Notes: generated by a model not told the origin, from the letters alone. Positions 5,860 to 13,840 are shown, counted from the stretch's first letter. The stretch is 16,412 nucleotides of DNA from Anaerolineaceae bacterium (GCA_028714615.1 JAQTMA010000048.1:3185-19596), one strand, 5' to 3'. Translations and numbers: made by a program.

Positions 5860-6831
5860 CTAATACCACCCCTTTTTCTTGAAGTAAGTGAGCATAATTG
5901 TTGGGATAGCGAGGAAAATTACCCAAACCATCGCATAGCCATACTTCCAGGTAATTTCTGGAAAATAGTGGAAGTTCATACCGTAAACGCCGGCAACAAA
6001 GGACATGGGCAAGAAGATCGTCGAAACGATGGTTAAGGCCTTCATGATTTCATTAAGCTTATTCGAGGTGGCAGACAGGTAGATATCAAGGCTATCTGAT
6101 ATAAGATCGCGCACAGACTCGCTGAAGTCCTGAATACGAACCAGATGATCGTAAATATCACGGTAATAAATGCGAGATAGCCGGTCGATCTGAGGGAAAT
6201 CGTCTCGGGAAAGTCGATTCATGACCTCCCGCTGGGGAGAAATGATGCGGCGTAGGGAGATGGTTTGATGCTTGAGATCCAGTATCTGCTCTAGGACGGG
6301 TGTCCTCGGTCTCTCTAAAACCTGATCTTGAAGATACTCGATCCGCTCATCCATCCGATCCAAGAAAGGCAGGTACTCGTCGACCAGCTTGTCCAGGATT
6401 GCGTGCAGCAGGAAATCTGCGCCGTTTTGAATGAGTCGCTCATCGCGATCTAGCTGCTTCCAGACCGTGTCAACGCAGGTGAGTGGATTGCCCAAATAGG
6501 ATGTAACCAGGAAGGTTTTTCCCAAGAAGGCATCCAACTCCTCTGTATCGACAGAACCTTCTCCAGGCTGAAGTGCATGCACAATTAGGAAGAGATAGTT
6601 TCCAAAATCGTCGATCTTGGGGGCTTGGTATCCTACGGACTGGGTGTCCTCAATGACGAGGGGATGGAAATGGAATGTATCGCGCAAGATGTGAGTTGCT
6701 TCGGCATCATCTGGGTTTTCAAGATTCACCCAGAGCAAACCAGTTCCCAACTTTACAGCGGCCTGCATTTCCGCTTGTGTGAGGTCGCGTTTTGGAGGTG
6801 TGCCATTGGAGAAGTAAATCGAACGGATCAT
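5860..6831 (-). CDS. corA: CorA-family Mg2+/divalent metal ion transporter
   Basis: A 323-residue member of the CorA family of pentameric inner-membrane channels that import Mg2+ (some members Co2+ or Ni2+, and some work in efflux). A long cytoplasmic N-terminal domain runs to about residue 255. It includes segments typical of the family, FHFHPLVIEDTQSVGYQAPK and LDELVDEYLPFLD-like helices. Two membrane helices follow (about 262-283 and 298-317). The signature YGMNF, with GMN at 284-286, caps the first helix, and the short basic tail KKKGW is also typical. The frame extends upstream to 6981, but that start would overlap the neighbouring SCP2 gene and the promoter. MIRSIYF at 6831, with AAGG 7 nt upstream, is the right start. 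The promoter is at 6881-6909, divergent from the SCP2 gene. Confidence 0.93.
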   Translation of the reverse strand: MIRSIYFSNGTPPKRDLTQAEMQAAVKLGTGLLWVNLENPDDAEATHILRDTFHFHPLVIEDTQSVGYQAPKIDDFGNYLFLIVHALQPGEGSVDTEELDAFLGKTFLVTSYLGNPLTCVDTVWKQLDRDERLIQNGADFLLHAILDKLVDEYLPFLDRMDERIEYLQDQVLERPRTPVLEQILDLKHQTISLRRIISPQREVMNRLSRDDFPQIDRLSRIYYRDIYDHLVRIQDFSESVRDLISDSLDIYLSATSNKLNEIMKALTIVSTIFLPMSFVAGVYGMNFHYFPEITWKYGYAMVWVIFLAIPTIMLTYFKKKGWY

Positions 6832-6880
6832 GGGGGACCTTAGTATAGGGCCAGGGAAAGGGAAGGGGATATGCTTCCAA

Positions 6881-6909
6881 AGTATAATGGTAACCACCAT
6901 TTCTTTCAA
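6881..6909 (-). promoter_or_regulatory. Promoter of corA
   Basis: On the minus strand TTGAAA (6909-6904), a 17-nt spacer and TATACT (6886-6881). The spacer contains an inverted repeat ATGGT-AACC-ACCAT (6887-6900), a possible operator between the two boxes. Confidence 0.65.
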
Positions 6910-6940
6910 TTTAATTCCTGTTTTTCCCCTTAATGCCGAG

Positions 6941-6971
6941 CACCGGTTATAATTCGGTGATAAACAGGAGG
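6941..6971 (+). promoter_or_regulatory. -10 box, inverted repeat and SD of the SCP2-domain gene
   Basis: A perfect TATAAT lies at 6948-6953 inside a short inverted repeat CACCG-N9-CGGTG (6941-6959). No good -35 is visible 16-18 nt upstream. A strong SD AGGAGG (6966-6971) sits four bases before the ATG, so the leader is very short. Confidence 0.45.
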
Positions 6972-6975
6972 AATT

Positions 6976-7305
6976 ATGCAAGAAATTTCAATCCAAGAAT
7001 GGGTAGACAAAATCCCGCAGGCATTTATCCCTGAAAAGGCAGCCGGAATTGATGCTGATATTCAGTTACGTCTCAGTGGGGATCAGGGCGGTGATTGGTT
7101 TGTCTCAATCCACAATCAGCAAGTCAAGGCATCTCAAGGCGATACAACGAACCCGAAACTGACGCTAAACGGTGATGCGCAAGATGTATTGAATGTCTTA
7201 ACCGGGAAGATGGACCCAATGCGAGCATTCATGCAGGGTAAATTTCGGGTGACTGGGGATATGAGCCTGGCGATGAAATTGATGAGCATATTCAAGAAAC
7301 CATAA
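6976..7305 (+). CDS. SCP2 sterol-binding domain protein
   Basis: A 109-residue protein made of a single SCP2 (sterol carrier protein 2) domain, a small fold with a hydrophobic tunnel that binds lipids or fatty acyl groups. Supporting pattern: the central strands with WFVSIHNQQ, the segment VKASQGDTTNPKLTLNGDAQDVLNVLTGKMDPMRAFMQGKFRVTGDMSLAMKL read as short parts, and above all the GKMDPMRAFMQGKFRVTGDM element that defines the family. It is cytoplasmic, with no signal peptide. In bacteria such stand-alone domains are of unknown physiological role; lipid binding is inferred from the family. The SD is excellent. It is divergent from corA and ends 19 nt before a long terminator stem. Confidence 0.9.
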   Translation: MQEISIQEWVDKIPQAFIPEKAAGIDADIQLRLSGDQGGDWFVSIHNQQVKASQGDTTNPKLTLNGDAQDVLNVLTGKMDPMRAFMQGKFRVTGDMSLAMKLMSIFKKP

Positions 7306-7324
7306 AACGGTGTTCAATGGAATC

Positions 7325-7363
7325 AAACCGCGCGGACCAACAACTGGTGTATCCGCGCGGTTT
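7325..7363. terminator. Bidirectional terminator between the SCP2 and DUF59 genes
   Basis: A perfect 12-bp stem AAACCGCGCGGA (7325-7336) / TCCGCGCGGTTT (7352-7363) around a 15-nt loop. The run is TTTGTTTC on the plus side and TTTGATTCC on the minus side. It lies between two convergent genes and can serve both. Confidence 0.85.
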
Positions 7364-7389
7364 GTTTCATCGGAATCGATGATTAATAA

Positions 7390-7740
7390 TTAATACAATC
7401 CCCAATCGTCTGCTAGGCCTTCTTCCATCATCGCAAAATCCCACACTTCCATACCGAGTGAAATTACTGCAGGGTGGCCGAGGGCGTCTTCAGCCTTTTT
7501 ACGGGTGATGTCGATCAATGCCGGTCCATAAGGGCAAAATGGTGTCGTCAATATCATCTGAATGTGGGTCTGATCATCTCCGATTTTGACGTTACGAACC
7601 AGGCCGAGCTGGATAATGTTCAAGCCGATCTCGGGATCCATTACCTCCCTCAATCCGGTTTCTAATTTGGCAGCTAACTCAGGATGAGTGCTCTCAGCTT
7701 CCCAAATTGGGCGATTCTTTGGGGTAGTCTCAACTGTCAT
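7390..7740 (-). CDS. DUF59 / MIP18-family iron-sulfur protein (SufT-like)
   Basis: A 116-residue protein of the DUF59 (MIP18/PaaD/SufT) family, which helps mature iron-sulfur proteins at a late step. Hallmarks seen are VMDPEIGLNIIQLGLV (DPE at 35-37), the strand IQMILTTPFCPYGP with the family's conserved Cys at 69, and a downstream amphipathic helix. Its length corresponds to the DUF59 domain alone. The C-terminus is EEGLADDWGLY. Its start overlaps the 3' end of the sufR gene by 11 nt, so both are translated from one leftward mRNA. A good SD-like AGGGGA precedes the ATG inside sufR. The position beside the suf operon, but under the regulator's promoter, suggests it is produced together with SufR. 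It is called SufT-like and not SufT, because orthology cannot be tested here. Confidence 0.88.
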   Translation of the reverse strand: MTVETTPKNRPIWEAESTHPELAAKLETGLREVMDPEIGLNIIQLGLVRNVKIGDDQTHIQMILTTPFCPYGPALIDITRKKAEDALGHPAVISLGMEVWDFAMMEEGLADDWGLY

Positions 7741-8371
7741 GGCTTAATATCCCCTGAAGCGAAGCTGCTGGAATAACATAAGTGCAGTGCGCGTCTCCTT
7801 GAAGAACACAATGAATTTTTTCTGCAGGGACCGCTAGAAGGGTTGAAATAACGGTCTGATCCACAGTGCATACTTCTGGATGGCTTTGCCCGACGTGATA
7901 ATAGGGACATGAGATTTCATTGATGTGGTATTGATCGCCAAGCTTTTCCCAATTAACTGTAAACCCTTCCTCTTCAAGAAGTTGCTTGACGAGGTTCAAT
8001 CGCTGTTCAATGGGCAAATCCTGGACCTGAACAGCATAGCCCTCCGCCATATTGGTAGCCATCCTGGTAAAAATGGATTGGATGGCTTGAGGCGGAAGGG
8101 AGTCTTTGAGCTCGCTTAGAAGTCGAGTGGTCAAGCGCAGGTAGTTAGTGGGGAACCGCTCCAGACCCTTTTCGGTAAGGTAATAAACTAATCGGGGCCG
8201 GCCAACGCCATGCCGTTCTTCATCAGCCGTAACCAGTGCCTCAGCCTGCAAACTGGTCAAATGATGCCGGACTGAGATTGCGTTGATCCCTACGGTATCA
8301 GCCATCTCGTTAATGGTTGCGCGCGGGTGGCTTAAGAGCGTCTGGAGGATTCTTTCTCGTGTGCTTTTCAT
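7730..8371 (-). CDS. sufR: SufR-type iron-sulfur winged-helix transcriptional regulator
   Basis: A 213-residue regulator. The N-terminal winged helix-turn-helix spans about 1-75, with the recognition region ATINEMADTVGINAISVRHH (18-37) and a wing around EERHGVGRPRLVYYLT. A C-terminal sensor domain carries Cys at 155, 168, 188 and 196. The spacing C155-x12-C168-x27-C196 matches, from memory, the three cluster ligands of actinobacterial SufR. SufR holds an iron-sulfur cluster and represses suf genes when clusters are sufficient. The frame is open to 8437, but that start lies inside the promoter (8428-8457); the ATG at 8371 has AAGGA a few bases upstream. It is divergent from sufC, and the inverted repeat at 8453-8486 is its likely operator. 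Downstream it overlaps the DUF59 gene. Confidence 0.88.
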   Translation of the reverse strand: MKSTRERILQTLLSHPRATINEMADTVGINAISVRHHLTSLQAEALVTADEERHGVGRPRLVYYLTEKGLERFPTNYLRLTTRLLSELKDSLPPQAIQSIFTRMATNMAEGYAVQVQDLPIEQRLNLVKQLLEEEGFTVNWEKLGDQYHINEISCPYYHVGQSHPEVCTVDQTVISTLLAVPAEKIHCVLQGDAHCTYVIPAASLQGILSHDS

Positions 8372-8427
8372 AAGATCCTTGTACCGGAGAAGATAATGTA
8401 CAATAGCGAAATCCAACTCCCGATGAG

Positions 8428-8457
8428 AGTATAACATAACCCGTGTGTTATTGTCAA
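8428..8457 (-). promoter_or_regulatory. Promoter of sufR
   Basis: On the minus strand a perfect TTGACA (8457-8452), an 18-nt spacer and TATACT (8433-8428). The transcription start near 8421 places the ATG at 8371 about 50 nt downstream. Confidence 0.7.
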
Positions 8458-8486
8458 TATATAAGATTATTATACTAAATATTGAC
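8453..8486. promoter_or_regulatory. Inverted repeat, likely SufR operator shared by both promoters
   Basis: GTCAATATATA (8453-8463) and TAAATATTGAC (8476-8486) are inverted copies with one mismatch in 11 bp, separated by 12 bp. Each outer end forms part of a -35 box, the left for sufR and the right for sufC. A repressor here would block both. The repeat is plain in the sequence; SufR binding is inferred from position. Confidence 0.65.
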
Positions 8487-8510
8487 GATGTTCCCTATCC
8501 ATGGTATAAT
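8482..8510 (+). promoter_or_regulatory. Promoter of the suf operon
   Basis: TTGACG (8482-8487), a 17-nt spacer and a perfect TATAAT (8505-8510). Transcription would start at about 8517, giving a 95-nt leader to sufC. No other strong promoter is seen inside the operon. Confidence 0.8.
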
Positions 8511-8611
8511 CGCGTCGATGAGAAAACAGGTAGATAAAGTAGATTGATTTAGTATCCTAATAGCAGGTGACAAACCCTGTTGATTCACGTTGAAAAGGAG
8601 TTTTCATTACA

Positions 8612-9385
8612 ATGTCAGACCTGATCGTTAAGGATTTGCATGTAAGCATCGATGGAAAACCAATCCTGAACGGGGTGGACCTCACCATAAAACAGGGTGA
8701 AGTGCATGCGATCATGGGACCAAATGGAACCGGAAAGTCAACCCTGGCGAACACTCTCATGGGCCATCCATCTTACCAAGTTACCCAAGGTGAAGTCTGG
8801 TTCGAGGGTCAGAATCTTCTCGACCTGGCGCCAGATGAACGTGCGAGGGCAGGTATATTCCTGGCTTTTCAATACCCGGTATCCATTCCTGGGGTGACTG
8901 TCGCGAATTTTCTGCGTACAGCAGTAAACTCCAGGCGTCGAGCCACCAATCACGAAGACAAAGGAATGCCTATCCCTGAATTTCGCAAGATGCTCAAAGA
9001 GAAGATGGATTACATTCAGATGGATCATGCGTTTGCAGGGCGGTACCTCAATGAGGGTTTTTCGGGCGGAGAAAAGAAGCGGGCTGAGATCTTACAGATG
9101 GCCGTATTAACCCCCAAAATTGCAATTCTGGATGAAACGGATTCAGGGTTGGATATCGATGCGCTGCGCATCGTATCAGAAGGGGTAAACGCTTTGCGCG
9201 GCCCGGAGTTGGGCGTATTGGTGATCACTCACTATCAACGGATTCTCAATTACATCAAACCAGATTTCGTCCATGTCATGATGGATGGACGTATCGTTGA
9301 ATCGGGTGGCCCCGAACTTGCGATTAACCTGGAAGAGCATGGGTATGAATGGGTTCGCGAAAAGTACGAATCCACGACGCTTTAG
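8612..9385 (+). CDS. sufC: Fe-S cluster assembly ATPase SufC
   Basis: A 257-residue ABC-type ATPase that drives conformational change of the SufBCD scaffold in the cytoplasm; it is not a transporter. Visible are Walker [10 protein letters not shown] (36-44, Lys42), the signature FSGGEKKR (150-157, the variant typical of SufC), Walker [13 protein letters not shown] starting at 172 with Glu175, and the switch His207 in ITHYQR. Length matches the family. The SD AAAGGAG lies about 12 nt upstream of the ATG. It is the first gene of the suf operon, an order (C-B-D) that differs from the B-C-D of E. coli. A 58-nt gap separates it from sufB. Confidence 0.98.
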   Translation: MSDLIVKDLHVSIDGKPILNGVDLTIKQGEVHAIMGPNGTGKSTLANTLMGHPSYQVTQGEVWFEGQNLLDLAPDERARAGIFLAFQYPVSIPGVTVANFLRTAVNSRRRATNHEDKGMPIPEFRKMLKEKMDYIQMDHAFAGRYLNEGFSGGEKKRAEILQMAVLTPKIAILDETDSGLDIDALRIVSEGVNALRGPELGVLVITHYQRILNYIKPDFVHVMMDGRIVESGGPELAINLEEHGYEWVREKYESTTL

Positions 9386-9443
9386 CGATATACCATGAAC
9401 GCGCTTTCTGGTAGCAATCTGCAGGAATTTATTGGAGGAATTT

Positions 9444-10856
9444 ATGAGCGCTGAAACCAGCACTGAATTTCTTGATAAGCTTGGCGATTACCGGTATGGC
9501 TTTAGTGATCCGGATACTTCCGTTTTTAACACTGGAAGAGGATTGAACCGCCAGGTTGTGGGTCAAATTTCAGCGATGAAAGGCGAGCCAGAATGGATGC
9601 TTCAATTCCGCCTAAAAGCGTTGGATCATTTTATGGTGCGACCTATGCCTACCTGGGGCGCCGATCTGTCCGGCTTAAAGCTGGATGATATCTATTACTA
9701 TGTCAAGCCCTCTGAATCGTCTGGTCGCAATTGGGAGGATGTCCCGGATACGATCAAGCAGACATTCGATAAGCTAGGCATCCCTGAGGCTGAGCGTAAG
9801 TTCCTCGCAGGAGTAGGCGCCCAATACGAATCAGAGATGGTTTATCACAGCATTCAAGCGCACCTGGAAGAACAAGGAGTTATCTTTCTTTCAATCGAAG
9901 ATGGCCTACGCCAGTACCCGGAGCTTTTCCGGAAATATTTTGGTACGGTGATTCCGATAGAAGATAATAAATTCGCCGCCCTAAACAGCGCGGTATGGTC
10001 AGGCGGCTCCTTCGTTTATGTTCCGAAAGGAGTCAAAGTAGACCTGCCTTTGCAAGCATATTTCCGCCTGAATATGGCCAACATCGGGCAGTTCGAACGC
10101 AGCTTGATCATTGCCGATGAAGGCGCCCAGGTGCATTATGTTGAAGGTTGCACCGCTCCGCAGTACACCACAGATTCGTTCCACTCAGGTGTAATCGAGA
10201 TCATTGTAAATAAGGGCGCCCGGGTGCGATATACCACCATCCAAAACTGGTCAACCAATGTCTATAACCTGGTTACCCAGCGCGCCATGGTGCAAGCAGG
10301 CGGCACGATGGAATGGGTAGATGCGAATCTGGGCTCGAAAGTGACCATGAAATATCCATCCTGCTATTTGATGGGTCCTGGCGCTCATGGCGAGATCCTA
10401 TCAATGGCTTTTGCCGGTCCCCACCAACATCAAGATGCCGGTGGAAAAGTGATCCATTTTGCTCCGCATACCAGCAGTAAGATCACATCGAAATCCATCA
10501 GCCGGGGTGGTGGGCGTGCTTCTTATCGCGGAATGCTGAAAGTGTATCATGGGGCATATGATGTAAAGTCCAACGTGGTTTGCGATGCCCTCTTGCTCGA
10601 TCCGCAATCCCGCTCCGATACTTACCCATCGATTGAAATTGATGAACAGGATGTGACCATCGGTCACGAGGCGACTGTGTCTAAGATCGGAGAAGAGCAA
10701 CTCTTCTACCTGATGAGCCGGGGATTGTCTCAAGAAGAAGCGACGACCATGGTAGTCTCCGGATTTATCGAACCCTTGGTTAAAGAATTACCAATGGAAT
10801 ACGCAGTGGAGATGAACCGCCTGATTCAGCTACAAATGGCGGGATCAGTTGGGTAA
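9444..10856 (+). CDS. sufB: Fe-S cluster scaffold protein SufB
   Basis: A 470-residue subunit of the SufBCD scaffold. SufB receives persulfide sulfur and, with SufD, holds the nascent cluster. Typical segments are [16 protein letters not shown] N-terminus ([10 protein letters not shown]), [23 protein letters not shown] core read as short motifs, [16 protein letters not shown], and [15 protein letters not shown]. The Cys at 380 in VVCDALLL corresponds to the E. coli Cys405 proposed as the sulfur entry or cluster ligand. The C-terminal [20 protein letters not shown] is diagnostic. The open frame begins at a TTG at 9432 that lies within the SD sequence GGAGGA; the ATG at 9444 is the start. It stops 44 nt before sufD. 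Confidence 0.98.
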   Translation: MSAETSTEFLDKLGDYRYGFSDPDTSVFNTGRGLNRQVVGQISAMKGEPEWMLQFRLKALDHFMVRPMPTWGADLSGLKLDDIYYYVKPSESSGRNWEDVPDTIKQTFDKLGIPEAERKFLAGVGAQYESEMVYHSIQAHLEEQGVIFLSIEDGLRQYPELFRKYFGTVIPIEDNKFAALNSAVWSGGSFVYVPKGVKVDLPLQAYFRLNMANIGQFERSLIIADEGAQVHYVEGCTAPQYTTDSFHSGVIEIIVNKGARVRYTTIQNWSTNVYNLVTQRAMVQAGGTMEWVDANLGSKVTMKYPSCYLMGPGAHGEILSMAFAGPHQHQDAGGKVIHFAPHTSSKITSKSISRGGGRASYRGMLKVYHGAYDVKSNVVCDALLLDPQSRSDTYPSIEIDEQDVTIGHEATVSKIGEEQLFYLMSRGLSQEEATTMVVSGFIEPLVKELPMEYAVEMNRLIQLQMAGSVG

Positions 10857-10900
10857 TAGCAGAACCCCCGAAGCATCATAAGTTGAGGAATGACCCACGA

Positions 10901-12259
10901 ATGACTGAAACCCCTCACATCGTTACCCGGACCCGGCGCACAGAACCGGTAGAAGAACGTTTCCAATTCACATCAGAAATGATACCGGCAGTTGGCTCTC
11001 CTGGTATGGAAAATTATCGCCAGGCTGGATGGAAAACTTTTGAGAAGCTACCCATCCCTGACCAGAAGGATGAAGCCTGGCGGCGGACTGATTTGAAACG
11101 GATGATGGTCAATAGCTTTCGGCTCCCGAAATCTGATGCCTATCTGGATCAACCTGGAGTACCAGCCCGGCTCCTCAACCCGATGGCAGACGAGCAACAT
11201 GGTGGTGAAATCGTAATAGCCTCTGGAATGGCAAAGGTAAAACTGGACAATGCCCTGGCCAGCCAGGGAGTGATTTTTACCGATTGGCAAAGCGCCCAGG
11301 TGGACCACCCCGGACTACTGGATCGCTTGGTCGGGAAAGTAGTACGGGCAGATGAAGGTAAGTTTGGCGGTTTGGCGGCCGCTCTAGCGCAAACCGGCGT
11401 CCTGGTGTACATACCTCGCGGTGTCCAGGTACCGATGCCGTTGCACAGTTTGATTTGGGGTCCGGGGATTGGCCTGGCGCACCTCACTCATGTTATTGTT
11501 TGGCTGGAGGAAGGCGCCTCAGCCACTTATATCCATGAATCATCTTCACCCAACGAAGGTGGGGGTCAAACCTTGCACAGCGGGATCGTAGAAATTCACG
11601 TCGGCCCGGCTGCCAATCTGCGTTTCGTCGAGCTACAATCGTGGGGCGAATCGGTCTGGAACTTTTCACACGAGCGCGCCCAGGTTGAACGGGATGGAAT
11701 TATCGAGTGGACCTTTGGCGCAATCGGTAGTCACCTGACCAAGAATTTTACCGACCTTGACCTTATTGGACCCGGAGCAACCGGAAAGATGTCGGGGTTT
11801 TACTTCACTGACCACGATCAGCACCTTGATCATGATACACAGCAAAACCACCTGGCCCCCAGTACAACAAGCGACCTGCTTTTCAAAGGTGCCTTATTAG
11901 GGAAGAGTCGCTCGGTCTGGCAAGGCATGATTTATGTAGCGCCCGGCGCTGTGAAGACGGATGGTTACCAGGCGAACCGGAATTTGGTGCTTAGCCGGGA
12001 GGCTCGGGCGGATTCAATTCCCGGGCTGGAAATCTTGGCCGATGACGTGCGCTGCACCCATGGTGCTACGGTCGGCAAAATTGACCCGGAGGAGATTTTC
12101 TATTTACTTAGCCGGGGCATCCCGAAGGGTGAAGCTGAACGATTGGTGGTCGAGGGATTCTTTGATCCGATCATGCAGCGCATCCCTTTTGAAGGGGTCA
12201 AACAGCGATTTCAACAAGCAATCCACGATAAAATGGGCGAAGATCTATCAGGAGGGTAA
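10901..12259 (+). CDS. sufD: Fe-S cluster assembly protein SufD
   Basis: A 452-residue paralogue of SufB that pairs with it in the SufBC2D complex and is needed for iron acquisition. The N-terminal helical part (about 20-75) includes KLPIPDQKDEAWRRTDL, typical of SufD. The beta-helix core has GVLVYIPRGVQVPMPLHSL, and the C-terminal part reads DGYQANRNLVLS, LEILADDVRCTHGATVGKID and EEIFYLLSRGIP. His387 in CTHGAT aligns with E. coli His360, proposed to bind the cluster with SufB Cys. The frame opens at a TTG (10883), but the ATG at 10901 gives a normal MTETPHIV start with GAGGA about 11 nt upstream. One base separates its stop from the next gene, so translation is probably coupled. Confidence 0.97.
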   Translation: MTETPHIVTRTRRTEPVEERFQFTSEMIPAVGSPGMENYRQAGWKTFEKLPIPDQKDEAWRRTDLKRMMVNSFRLPKSDAYLDQPGVPARLLNPMADEQHGGEIVIASGMAKVKLDNALASQGVIFTDWQSAQVDHPGLLDRLVGKVVRADEGKFGGLAAALAQTGVLVYIPRGVQVPMPLHSLIWGPGIGLAHLTHVIVWLEEGASATYIHESSSPNEGGGQTLHSGIVEIHVGPAANLRFVELQSWGESVWNFSHERAQVERDGIIEWTFGAIGSHLTKNFTDLDLIGPGATGKMSGFYFTDHDQHLDHDTQQNHLAPSTTSDLLFKGALLGKSRSVWQGMIYVAPGAVKTDGYQANRNLVLSREARADSIPGLEILADDVRCTHGATVGKIDPEEIFYLLSRGIPKGEAERLVVEGFFDPIMQRIPFEGVKQRFQQAIHDKMGEDLSGG

Positions 12260-12260
12260 C

Positions 12261-12551
12261 ATGGCACAATTCCCCTATATGAAGGAACCAGATCCGGTTC
12301 ATACCTTTGACGTCGGTGATTCAGTCGAAGTTTATTGCGACCACGAAAAAAATAGTCAGCGTATCCGTGGCTGGTTGCGAGGAATTGTCGTCCAGGTGGA
12401 TCCGAAAATGGTAGCTGTCCAATTTCGGACGAATGTGTTCCTCACAGATGGGTGGATGGTTCCGGACCATATCCTGTGGTATCCGCAAAACTCCACCCAC
12501 CTGCGTCCTGCGCAACGGAGATCCAGGCCAACCCTGACGAAAGCTGAATAA
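12261..12551 (+). CDS. Small SH3-like protein inside the suf operon, function unknown
   Basis: A 96-residue protein, tightly packed between sufD (1 nt gap) and sufS (its TAA directly abuts the sufS ATG), with a strong SD AGGAGG 5-6 nt upstream. It belongs to the same mRNA as the SUF machinery. I recognise no named family. Residues 16-74 have the rhythm of a small beta barrel of the SH3/Tudor/KOW type: FDVGDSVEVYCDHE, RGWLRGIVVQVDPKM, VAVQFRTNVF and GWMVPDHILWYP, rich in Gly and Trp. The single Cys26 and a basic, disordered-looking tail (RPAQRRSRPTLTK) are also visible. Such barrels often bind proteins or nucleic acids. A role as adaptor or assembly factor of SUF is a guess based on position. 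Confidence 0.85.
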   Translation: MAQFPYMKEPDPVHTFDVGDSVEVYCDHEKNSQRIRGWLRGIVVQVDPKMVAVQFRTNVFLTDGWMVPDHILWYPQNSTHLRPAQRRSRPTLTKAE

Positions 12552-13811
12552 ATGGAAAGATCGATGAAACCAGTAACTTCTCCGGTGTTAGACATTACAC
12601 GCATTAGGGCAGATTTCCCAATCTTGAAGCGTGAAGTGCATCCTGGTATCCCGCTGGTTTACCTGGACTCTACAGCTACCTCTCAAAAACCAGCAGTCGT
12701 CATCGATGCGATGGATGCTTATTACCGAACCTCCAATGCGAACATCCACCGTGGCGTCCACACACTGGCCGAAGAGGCGACCGCTGCTTATGAGTCAGCA
12801 CGGGAGCGTATCGCTACGTTTATTAGTGCGAAATCCCCGTGTGAGATTATTTATACTCGGAATGCGACTGAAGCCATCAATCTGGTGTCAAATACTTGGG
12901 CGCGCGCCAATCTCAAGAGTGGTGACATGATCATCCTGACTGAGATGGAGCACCATTCCAACCTGGTTCCCTGGCAGATGGTGGCCGCCGAGCGAAACCT
13001 GCGTTTGGAATTTATCCCGGTTGGTGAAGATGGTTTATTGGACATGCAAGTCTACCGTCAATTGCTCCAGCAAGCACCGAAACTGGTGGCATTTACTGCT
13101 ATGTCAAACGTTCTCGGGACGATTACCCCGGCTAAAGAGATCATCCGGATGGCGCACGAATCTGGAGCACTCGTTCTGGTTGATGGCGCTCAGTCGGTAC
13201 CGCATTTTCCAGTCGACGTTCAAGATCTTGATGCAGACTTTCTTGCCTTTTCTGCGCATAAGATGGTTGGACCGACCGGTATCGGCGTATTATACGGAAA
13301 GGAAGCATTGCTGGAAGCTATGCCACCTTTCCTGGGTGGCGGGGATATGATCCGTAAAGTGTACTTACGCAGCTTTACACCGAACGAGCTGCCGCATAAA
13401 TTCGAAGCCGGGACGCCAGCCATTGCAGAAGCGATTGGTTTTGGCGCGGCGGTTGGTTACTTGACCGATGTCGGCATGGAGGCAGTCGCTCGCCACGAAC
13501 ACGAGTTAACCGCTTATGCGATGGAACGCTTAGAAGAGATACCTGGGGTAAAAATTTTCGGGCCGGTAGCCGATAAACGGGGTGGGGTTGTTTCTTTTAT
13601 GATGAATGGCATCCATCCTCATGATGTGGCTCAGATCTTGGACAATTCCGGCATCGCCATTCGAGCAGGTCACCATTGTGCAATGCCATTACACGACAAA
13701 TACAGCATTCCGGCAACCTCGCGTGCCAGTTTCTACCTGTATAATACGATTGATGAGGTAAATAAACTAGCCGAAGGAATTTACAAAGTCAAAGAAGTGT
13801 TCGGCATGTAG
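12552..13811 (+). CDS. sufS: Cysteine desulfurase SufS
   Basis: A 419-residue PLP enzyme that converts L-cysteine to L-alanine and leaves a persulfide for cluster assembly. Features, numbered from the ATG at 12552: VYLDSTATSQKP near the N-terminus, NIHRGVHTLAEEAT, MEHHSNLVPWQ, the PLP Lys237 in SAHKMVGPTG, and the catalytic Cys376 in RAGHHCAMPLH. These place it in the group II (SufS/CsdA-like) branch. The ATG at 12552 follows directly on the stop of the preceding gene; the ATG at 12564 (MKPVTSP) is an equally possible start, since neither has a strong SD. sufU follows after 29 nt, the usual partner pair in bacteria that lack SufE. Confidence 0.97.
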   Translation: MERSMKPVTSPVLDITRIRADFPILKREVHPGIPLVYLDSTATSQKPAVVIDAMDAYYRTSNANIHRGVHTLAEEATAAYESARERIATFISAKSPCEIIYTRNATEAINLVSNTWARANLKSGDMIILTEMEHHSNLVPWQMVAAERNLRLEFIPVGEDGLLDMQVYRQLLQQAPKLVAFTAMSNVLGTITPAKEIIRMAHESGALVLVDGAQSVPHFPVDVQDLDADFLAFSAHKMVGPTGIGVLYGKEALLEAMPPFLGGGDMIRKVYLRSFTPNELPHKFEAGTPAIAEAIGFGAAVGYLTDVGMEAVARHEHELTAYAMERLEEIPGVKIFGPVADKRGGVVSFMMNGIHPHDVAQILDNSGIAIRAGHHCAMPLHDKYSIPATSRASFYLYNTIDEVNKLAEGIYKVKEVFGM

Positions 13812-13840
13812 AGTCCACCTGAAAAAGTGACTTAACCACG

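Noticed and set aside
6832..6981. Fifty extra N-terminal residues for CorA, from an ATG at 6981
   Set aside because: This start overlaps the SCP2 gene and lies upstream of the corA promoter at 6881-6909; the extra sequence does not look like CorA.
8372..8437. Earlier start (8437) for SufR
   Set aside because: It falls inside the sufR promoter and has no SD; the family begins with the helix at MKSTRERILQ.
10890..10904. Four-codon frame ending in ATGA at the sufD start
   Set aside because: The SD-like GAGGA directly abuts its ATG, which leaves no working spacing; most likely chance.
11961..12260. Long plus-strand frame overlapping the 3' part of sufD and running into the 96-residue gene
   Set aside because: The part before 12261 is an off-frame reading of sufD; the strong SD and ATG at 12261 define the real gene.
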